In this document: in pieces, positions 56,966 through 64,000 of the stretch
Layout of the letters: each line of letters starts with the position of its first letter
Numbering within the stretch: the first letter of the stretch is position 1
Assembly: GCF_000149955.1 (NCBI RefSeq)
Contig: NC_030987.1
Location: 5,086,970-5,150,969 of the forward strand
Reading direction: 5' to 3'
From: Fusarium oxysporum f. sp. lycopersici 4287
Taxonomy: Eukaryota > Ascomycota > Sordariomycetes > Hypocreales > Nectriaceae
DNA: 64,000 nt
Notes under the pieces: generated by a model
Seen by the model: only the letters and a program-made list of their open reading frames with translations
What the model was told of the DNA's origin: nothing
The model's database searches: none
Program-made: the position numbers and the translations under genes

Positions 56966-58648
56966 ACGAGAGTCAAACATAAGATCCATACCTTAAAATA
57001 CCATACCTACTATAACATAGACTTCACTATGCATAATCGTCAGTCGGTATATTGATCTAGATCGCGATGCTAACTGTCTTGCACATATGTCTGGACTGCA
57101 AGAAAGCCAGGGCGGTGCGCACACATATCACAAGACAGGAAGGCGTAAGCCATCGGCAGGGCATCAAACAGAGTTCCTCATAACTCCCACACTCGTCCAA
57201 AGTGGCTTGGCTGATATTGTTGTTGGAAATATCTGCATGAGATAACAAAGACGAATGTATTGAAACTTGTTACTGACGGGTTCTGAATACGTGAGAGGTA
57301 TCTATCAAGGGACGTAGGCAACTCATTTGGGTTCTATGGGTGCTCCAGCATCTTGATTCATTGACAAAGAAACTCAGGGATATAGGATTCTGAATTCACG
57401 GGCTAGTAAACCATTTGCTGGCCATGGTGTGAAGATTGTCGAAGACATGGCGAATGACTTCCAGACACCTAATTGGTCCAGTGGAATTCGTTTTAGATAT
57501 CATCATTGTGGCATTGTCGCACAGATAAAGCCTAGTCTCGAGAAGATAGAGCGAGATTTAAATGGATTAAGGCTAAAGAATTATCACCAGTAACCGTATT
57601 TAGACAGCTATGCAAATAGATCCTATGTACTTCGGATGTGTGTAAAAGTGTAGTAGGCGATGACGGAGCAAAAATCCCCTATTCAAGCAAGTTTGTTATC
57701 TAATGGCTGCCACTGGTGGCTGCTTTCAACGCTAGTCGAAACAAAGATGTTGGCATTGTAGGCCCTCCCTCAGATGAAGTAGCCTGCGATGTGCTTTTAA
57801 TGCAGCAAATGGTTAAGTGGAGTAATAACCTAACACTTTCTAAGAGCAGCTATTATAGTAGAAGATCAGCAATGAATATATATTACCAGCAGTATATAAG
57901 AAACTATATAAACCTTTAGTGCATCGGTTATTAGTATAGGCGCTAGATACATAGTAATACCCTTCGGTATACAGGAGGCGGTCCTAAGTGCTATAAGACC
58001 ACGACTATTAGATATATTATGCCATTATTAATAGGTTAATAGTAACTTACCAGTTGCCTTTATAACAAGTTCCCTTCTTAAAGTAATTAAACTTATACTC
58101 CTGGCCCTTATATACCGAATACTTAATTAGATAGTTAGTGCCAGGTCTACTGCAGCAGAAGGCGCAGTTTAAGATGTTAATAATCTTGCACTTTCTAGTA
58201 GAGTATACAAAGAGGTTATAACCCCCTAAATTAGCTATACTCTAATTGATGCTTAAGGGCTTAGTTTCTGTGGCATGTTTATCTGTTATAATGCTAATAG
58301 GGCCAGAGTCTATAATAGTCAAAGCTAAGATGCCAGAGAGGGGAAGGAGTAAGGCAGAAACAGCAGAGAACTTTATTTTAAAAAGTGTAAAGAAGCAGAC
58401 TGTAGCTTAGGATGGGTGCTTAAGCGGGGCCGGTGTTAAAGCGAGGATGGTGTATTAGCTGTGACAGAGAAAGAGGTTCTCTAGGGAATGCTCTCTTTTT
58501 TTTTTCCAGACTTTGCCCAGCTTCCTTGGCCCCTCTAAGCTGAGAATCTTTATAAATTACTCTAATATAGCTTAGAACTTAATATTACCCCAAAGTGCTG
58601 GAAACTTAAATAATTGAGCTGCGTAAAATAAGGTAAACTAATAATATA
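56966..58648. other. No intact gene; degraded repeat DNA
   Basis: Ordinary DNA to about 57900 (small frames at 57057-57248 and 57716-57919 are not convincing), then AT-rich RIP-type sequence. On the minus strand at 57990-58330 remnants such as CAFCCSRPG and YKGQEYKFNYFKKGTC hint at a zinc-binding transposon protein. Confidence 0.35.
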
Positions 58649-58748
58649 NNNNNNNNNNNNNNNNNNNNNNNNNNNNNNNNNNNNNNNNNNNNNNNNNNNN
58701 NNNNNNNNNNNNNNNNNNNNNNNNNNNNNNNNNNNNNNNNNNNNNNNN
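58649..58748. other. Assembly gap (100 N)
   Basis: Exactly 100 N, a conventional scaffold join. Sequence order across it is inferred by the assembler. Confidence 0.99.
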
Positions 58749-60426
58749 ATGTTTAGCCGCGGCGAGGGCGGAGATAATATTACTTAGACTGCTAGACTAA
58801 ATAACCCCTAAAAACAAGGGCCCCCATTGCGAGGTAACAGCCCTAGGGCTTATATTAGTCAGAACAGATAATGCCTGGGAATAGCAGATAATATAAGTGT
58901 TAGTACTCTGTATTAGATAGTCCTGCTCTAATCAAGCTTTATAAACTGCAATAGACTCCTTCTTATCTTATTTACTGCAGCCTTACCAGGCTATCGCGTT
59001 AGTAATAATAATAACAGGGAATCAGAACCTAATAAGCATAATTAACCCTGCTTAGACTGGCCTATAAGCAGGGCAAAGAGTTCTTAGATTAGCGGCTAGA
59101 AATAGGCTCCACTTTCGGTTATTATGTATTATTCTTATATTAAGAAAGGAGAGGGAATTAAACTAATAGCTAAAATAGGAAAGATATTCGGGAAAATAAA
59201 GCAAAAAGAGCTTATGTTTAATATTAATAGGCTTTACTTTGTAATAGTAAAACACCTTAGTGTTATAACTAGGCTTATTATTAGATAGAAGTTTAGCCAA
59301 AGGTTGGGATTACAGGGGCATAAGTGGCTTAGAAAGGTAAAAATAATAACGGTAGAAATCGTATTACAAGCTAACTAAGGAAGGAGCAATAGCAGGGCGC
59401 AGCCAAGTAAGTGAGGGGGCGGGATTAATGCACTAAATCGGGCAGCCATGCAGAGGCTATGCATACTCATATACACATCAGGTTAGGCTGTATAAATAGC
59501 CCTTCCCTACTGGATAGGCTGAATAATACCAAGGTACGGAGAATGGCTTCTAAATCTCGCTGGTTTACTTTATAGATATAATTTCTTTAACTAAATTACT
59601 GCTAATCCTAATTTTATAGCAGAGCTGCCTAAGGAGCTCCCCGCTAAATAATCTTACATTCACCAGTATATATATACCAGTCAGAATGTCTAAAACGGAG
59701 AGTGAGACTTATAAAGATCTATGACTATAGGACTATTATCTTACTTCACCCTAGTGCTTAAGCTCTCTTAGTTAATATTGGTCTACTTAAACTCCGTTGC
59801 GCCGTTAGCCAGGCACAAAGTTCTCCCGGTCAGTAGGAGCTTGTGACATTTCAACGTGGATGTAATTATCCAAACCCCTTGTGGAGTTATATACTAACAG
59901 CTGAGATGAAAACGGGCAAAGAGTGCTCTGAATACTTATATCTAAAATAAGGACTTAAGAGTAGAGGAGGTAAGGAGGGACCTGAGGACTGTGTAGGAGG
60001 AGTTGGGGGGGAAACTATTACTATCGTGCCTTTTTCGATAGGAATAGTTATTAAGTCCTGGCTTTAAGCCTATGCTTAGGTTTATTAAATATTATACGCC
60101 TTATGTTTAGTAATAAAGGAGATTAACCTTGCCCTATTTTAATGCCCTACTGCATAGTAAAGTATAAGGAGCTGTAATTCCTCCTCTGGGGCTCTATGTA
60201 ATAAAAGGACTTCTTAAGTATATAAGATTACTATTAAGTAGGCATATAAAAAATTCCTTAATACGACTAAGCTGAGAAATCCATCTAATGACTATAGATC
60301 TTTGTCAATCTTAGACTACTACTAAGTATATAATAGCTATATTATGCCTAGTAATATTTGCAATATAATATAGTCTTTTATAAACATACCTAATTATTTT
60401 AAATTATAACTAGATAATTAATCTAA
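58749..60426. other. AT-rich degraded repeat DNA, no gene
   Basis: TA-rich with stops in all frames. No transposase motifs could be recognised. Confidence 0.45.
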
Positions 60427-60841
60427 TATAAAGCTCTCTTCCCTCCTTATATTTACTATAATTACTATTGCCAGTATAGATATATAAAGCTTTATAGTCT
60501 AGACCGGAAAAGACTAATATAGAAAGAAATGCCACTACTACAGTAGCATTAGAGATAATAACTGCTATAATTTCGATAAGGCTATCACTTCGAAGGGCGT
60601 TAGTTCTTTTAAGTTCTATAGCTTTATTTAGACCTATTGCTCTATTTTAATCTATAGCAATATTGGCTGTCAGGGCAAGAAGCTTAGGTCCGCAATAACT
60701 ACTAATAAAGGCGACTTATGGCCTATAAAGTGGTCGAAGAATACTAGCAAAGAAGCAAAGAAAATAAAGAGTTTTAGGATTCAGGGCTGTAAGGATATTC
60801 CTGTCACGGGAGGCAACTTGGATATCGCCAGCTGTAAATAA
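60427..60841 (+). pseudogene. Possible small secreted cysteine-containing protein relic
   Basis: The plus frame ending at TAA 60839-60841 shows a hydrophobic start (SLPSLYLL*LLLPV), then KKCHYYSSIRDNNCYNFDKA, TYCSILIYSNIGCQGKK and FRIQGCKDIPVTGGNLDIASCK-like sequence with at least six cysteines. Stops within it fit CAG/TGG mutation. The layout of signal peptide plus about 110 Cys-containing residues is that of fungal small secreted proteins. No family is recognised and the sequence lies inside RIP-degraded DNA, so this is only a candidate. Confidence 0.3.
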
Positions 60842-61189
60842 TAGGCTGTGGGAAACTTGGTGGTTGCTCCTTTTGTGATTAGCTGCTTCCCTGCGGGTTA
60901 TGTATATAATATAGGGAGCTTTTATATAAAAGGGAGGAAACTAAGAGAGCCTCAAGGAATAAAGTCAGATAAAAACTATTACAATGAGGAATAGTTAAAC
61001 AGGCTTTTTCTTTTTTATAAAAAAGTATAATTTATATAAAATTATTATAAACTTAGAACTTTAATAGGTTAGTTATTATATTATCTAGTATTATATATAA
61101 CTAATATCTCTTATTATATTAAAAGAAGAAAAAGCCCACTATATTATTCTTATAAGGCAGCCCTAACCTTAACTTTAAAGGTAAAGTAT
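60842..61189. other. AT-rich intergenic, no gene
   Basis: Low-complexity TA-rich sequence between the secreted-protein relic and the LTR-like repeat. Confidence 0.4.
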
Positions 61190-61390
61190 TTATTATTTAT
61201 ATTGCGCAGTAGTGCTAGGTGAAAAAAATGTATTTTTATAAAACTTGGTTGTTTCTTATTGAGCTGAGAGTTATTCTCGGGTTTATATCTCTAGATAATT
61301 ATATCTAGGACTTTAAACTCTAAATCTAGGACTTTCAGACTAACAGTCTGAATCCTGAGGGGAAGGGGGATTCCCGAATTTTCCAACAGT
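61190..61390 (+). repeat. LTR-like dispersed repeat, copy 2
   Basis: Inverted match of 16232-16420, with cactactgcgc-type, gggtttatatctc and gactttcagactaacagtct blocks recognisable on either strand. This copy has a 20-base internal duplication (ctaggacttt... twice at 61305-61340). Confidence 0.6.
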
Positions 61391-62103
61391 TGGTCGCGGT
61401 GTTGTTGGACACGGAGACGCGTTCGCGCATGCAGCGACAGGGCAGGGTCCTTCTGAGGACGACCAGGTCTATCAATGGCCTGTCGTTCGACTTGAATAGG
61501 AAGATATAAGCTTGAGGGTTCGGTAGCCGAGGTAGATTCTGCCTCATCCTCTATAGTTGCCGCGTGTTGATGAGTTGCCGTTCCAGGATATTGTGCCGCA
61601 ATGCAGACGGCATGGGAATCTGCATATTGGCCGATCGACTGTGTAGATACATCCAGTTGCAGGGCTGTTTCGTCTACTTGTATTGTCGGCGGCTCGTGCG
61701 TCGTTGTGATCGACCGATTAGGGGATGGGGTTCGGCTTCTTGAATACTAGAGACTGGATGGTCGCCTACTTGGTGTAGAGTAATGTTATCGCGCTGTTCG
61801 TTACCATGTGCTGTTAAGTCAAAATATCAGCCCGACGTTGAATTTTAAACAGAAAAGATTCATACTGAGCAGAGAGCTTTCTTCTCGAGCTGTTTCCATG
61901 AGTGGGTTTTCCGGAAAATTCGATGGGTGGCTGCTTATGACATGAGGATGAGAACCGCCCGAAAGTGTGTCATTGTTCTGACGGGCTGCTGAACGATATC
62001 GCCTCGACCCGTCTCGCTCCCGGGCAGCCTTACTTGCCCTTTCTTGCGCTGACTTGTACAGAGTTGCCACATAATCTTTTATACCGACTTTGCACCTGCT
62101 CAT
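61391..62103 (-). pseudogene. Uncharacterised broken gene
   Basis: A minus frame from 62103 begins MSRCKVGIKDYVATLYKSAQ and stays open to 61819. A second open stretch in another frame covers about 61760-61391 and reads QVDETALQLDVSTQSIGQYA, then VERQAIDRPGRPQKDPALSL and HARTRLRVQQHRDQLLE, before running into the LTR-like repeat. They could be two exons of one gene (basic Arg/Lys/Gln-rich protein), but no clear splice sites connect them. No domain is recognised. Basic residues and an RPGRP AT-hook-like motif suggest nucleic-acid binding. Confidence 0.35.
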
Positions 62104-62310
62104 TTTCCGTATAGGACAGTGTGATTTTTTGAATGTGGTTGAAACTGGTAGTATGATATACACCCCTATAGCACTTTACGCGAAAGGACGCGTCGGGTTT
62201 CGGATCAACCCCTGTTCTGATCAGCGCTACTATTCCTGTATATAGAACAATGTCAAATCAACTCTACACCCTGGCAATAATCAACCCTACTAGGTTTAAA
62301 GTGGGTCAAT

Positions 62311-62337
62311 AAAATCAACTCTACTAGAGTTGATTTT
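62311..62337. repeat. Perfect 13-base-arm palindrome
   Basis: aaaatcaactcta, one central c, then its exact inverse. A related half-arm (aaatcaactctaca) is at about 62255. Possible transposon end or protein-binding site. Confidence 0.8.
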
Positions 62338-62384
62338 GGACTGTAGGACTAGGGCTTGAAAGAAACGAAAGGGGCGACGGTGAC

Positions 62385-62588
62385 CTAGGGTGAGGCAATT
62401 GCAAACACGTATCGAATGTTCTTCAAAGCTTCAGCTTGGTTGGGAAGGAAAGGAAAGTCAACGTTGTCTGATGATGGAGAAATAATAGGGGTTCCACCGT
62501 AGATCCGCGAACCTGGGGAAATTGGAGAGACGTCTAGCGTGCACGGACCAGAACATGTGCATTGCGTCGCAATGTTCGCGGTAATCAT
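62385..62588 (-). CDS. Hypothetical small protein, 67 aa
   Basis: An uninterrupted frame starts MITANIATQCTCSGPCTLDV and ends in AIASP. It includes a CTCSGPC cluster and no clear signal peptide or membrane helix. Codon composition is ordinary, with no RIP-type stops. No family is recognised. The region around it (62170-62384 and 62590-63480) contains no other supportable gene. Confidence 0.3.
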   Translation of the reverse strand: MITANIATQCTCSGPCTLDVSPISPGSRIYGGTPIISPSSDNVDFPFLPNQAEALKNIRYVFAIASP

Positions 62589-62984
62589 TGTAGTAGGGAG
62601 CCTAAAACTTGGGGCTTAGTACTGTTCGGATCGAATTAATTAATTGATGACCTCTGTTTGGATTGAATTGAATTCCTCTTTGGTCGACTTAAACTGGATT
62701 GATTGAACTTGGAGCAACGGTGGAGCCCAACTGTGAGTCGTCGACCTGCGCACCAAGACCAAACCCCAACCCCATCCTTTCTCTGGTGTATCCCACCGTG
62801 AGGGAGACTAGCCGTCTTCCAGCTCGTTTTGTCGCTCCGTGTTCAACTGCTGGTGCCTTGAGTGGGCAACGTCAACCATAGCGTCATCGGCCGTTTCAGC
62901 TCTGTCCATTGGCCTCGTTGCCTGACCAGGGTCGAGCGACTATCAGAGCGGGATAGCAGCCGGAATAAAATACGACCTGATACG

Positions 62985-63372
62985 GCTACAGTGAGGTGCG
63001 GGTCCAGCGTCAGTGGTTTACCCTTAGAATGTAATCAGAAGTGCCCTAAAATGGACTGACCATGGCCCGTGCACAGGCCCGGCTGGTGCCGATTTCATCC
63101 CTGTCACCCCTGAGCCATAACGGCATCGCATCTGGGGAGTCCCGGCACTGGGACATTGGAGATTTGTTTTGCAAGTAACCTATAGTCAATGGATTCGCTT
63201 GAAGATAACCTTATATAATCACCATCTCAATGTCCGGTCCTGGTTGGATCCTGCAATTCCTTACGATCATCAATTCTCCCATCCGTCAATACACAGGGCC
63301 TAATCCATTTTGGGTATTTTAAACGAGTTGCTGATGATGAACTGCTGACGCTGGACCCGCACTGCACTGTAA
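62985..63372. repeat. Inverted repeat pair with about 230-base loop
   Basis: 62985-63062 and the reverse complement of 63296-63372 share acagtg..gtgcgggtccagcgtcag and a cc(t/c)aaaatgga block. They could be the ends of a small foldback element upstream of the hydrolase gene. Confidence 0.55.
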
Positions 63373-63484
63373 GGCAGCGACATTGGCAATTGGCGTCCAC
63401 TGTCTCATATTTGCCCTCAAAAGCTCTTACGCACCCAGAAAGGCGTGTGTTTTCCCGTCGTTGCGAACCTGACCTGCCCTTATC

Positions 63485-64000
63485 ATGAGCACCCCATACG
63501 ACAGAGTCAAAGGCTCCGAGGAGCACATTCTCGACATCGGGGAGGGTCGGCAGTTCGCCTTTGCCCACAACGGCCCTCCCGCCTCTCGCGTCGTCGTGCT
63601 GAGCTTCACCGGCCTCAACAGCGTCGGCTCTGTCCCGGATGTGCCCGAGCCATGTCGGGAGGTGGGCGTGCACTGGATCCATCCCACGCTGCCCGGCATG
63701 GGCAAGTCGAGTGCTAGGACGCCGGGCGACAAGTACCACGTAGCACTCGTACGGGACATGACGGCCCTCCTCAATCACCTATATCCGACGGGCGACTTTG
63801 ACAAGCTGTACGTCTGCGGTGGGTCGTACGGTACGGTGCAGGCGCAGATGATCTACGGCGCTCCGTATGACCGCTTTCCGGCGGGCCGCAAGATCGCCGG
63901 ATGTGTTCTCATGGGCGGCTTCTCCCCGTTCAAGTATCACGTCGACTACGCCAGCACGCTCACATGGCATAGCTGGATCAGCGTGGGACCGCCGTCGCAG
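63485..64000 (+). CDS. Alpha/beta hydrolase, 3' partial
   Basis: Starts MSTPYDRVKGSEEHILDIGE and stays open for 172 codons to the window edge, with no intron seen. The core shows VVVLSFTGLNSVGS (strand plus oxyanion-type loop), the nucleophile elbow CGGSYGTVQAQMIYGA (G-x-S-x-G) and GCVLMGGFSPF, the order expected of the alpha/beta hydrolase fold. The acid and histidine of the triad would lie beyond 64000. GC content is high and codon use clean, so the gene looks functional. The substrate is unknown. Confidence 0.85.
   Translation, partial: MSTPYDRVKGSEEHILDIGEGRQFAFAHNGPPASRVVVLSFTGLNSVGSVPDVPEPCREVGVHWIHPTLPGMGKSSARTPGDKYHVALVRDMTALLNHLYPTGDFDKLYVCGGSYGTVQAQMIYGAPYDRFPAGRKIAGCVLMGGFSPFKYHVDYASTLTWHSWISVGPPSQ

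Noticed and set aside
63227..63970. Minus-strand frames opposite the hydrolase
   Set aside because: Shadows of the GC-rich hydrolase gene, which shows a clear G-x-S-x-G motif on the plus strand.
1..64000. CRISPR arrays and bacterial-type operators, riboswitches or terminators
   Set aside because: No regularly spaced short repeats, and the gene structure is eukaryotic. These feature types are not expected outside the small GC-rich island, where none was seen.
1..64000. Starship-type giant transposon captain (DUF3435 tyrosine recombinase)
   Set aside because: Accessory-type cargo made this worth checking, but no recombinase with the R-Y or HxxR pattern was found in any frame.

Overview
The window is fungal nuclear DNA, most likely from a filamentous ascomycete (Pezizomycotina). 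The genes carry short GT-AG introns of about 45-130 bases with CTAAC-like branch sites, plus two GC-AG introns. The families are typical of that group: a CFEM receptor, a DHA2 MFS pump, a LovD-like acyltransferase, bZIP factors, and Fot1/pogo, hAT, Tc1, MULE and piggyBac elements. Gene-bearing blocks of ordinary base composition alternate with very AT-rich blocks full of TA dinucleotides and TAA/TAG codons. Most inactivating changes fit CpA-to-TpA (or TG-to-TA on the other strand), the signature of repeat-induced point mutation (RIP). There are three runs of N, at 12092-12349, 48800-49189 and 58649-58748.

Layout. 1-1346: LovD/beta-lactamase-like gene, 5' end outside the window. 1490-3290: relics of a MULE transposon. 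3345-4132: a GC-rich, intron-free, bacterial-looking island with a SUKH-4-type immunity protein and the tail of another reading frame just upstream of it. 4400-6200: RIP-mutated Fot1/pogo. 7512-9349: intact eight-exon CFEM/PTH11-type receptor. 10022-11289: Tc1/mariner with clear TIRs and a TA duplication. 11660-15153: hAT element. 16695-17306 and 20213-21007: leucine-zipper and bZIP genes. 23538-29873: three decayed genes (AT-hook/coiled-coil protein, a fungal hypothetical family, and a full-length second copy of GCN5 with three stops). 30668-35700: piggyBac, a small TIR element, a FAR1/MULE transposase and another repeat-associated frame. 36443-36783: MITE. 37127-37529: truncated membrane protein. 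39021-40509: PD-(D/E)XK nuclease-like pseudogene with three CAA-to-TAA changes. 40706-46470: a nest of transposons with defined target duplications (TRIM in pogo B in pogo A in a BED-finger gene, next to a MULE N-terminus). 46978-54937: SDR reductase, DHA2 transporter, an inverted truncated copy of that transporter and an NTF2/SnoaL-like protein, which look like the remains of a secondary-metabolite locus. 55114-56752: pogo element with a zinc knuckle. 56966-62600: RIP-degraded repeats and relics. 63485-end: alpha/beta hydrolase cut by the window edge.

Few genes look able to work: the acyltransferase-like gene, the SUKH-4 protein, the CFEM receptor, the bZIP factor, the SDR, the MFS pump and the terminal hydrolase. 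The rest is a record of transposition and RIP in an accessory-type compartment. The SDR and MFS genes are divergent and share an upstream region, and the SnoaL-like gene lies 3 kb further on, which suggests a small export/tailoring module. Its core synthase, if one exists, is not in this window.
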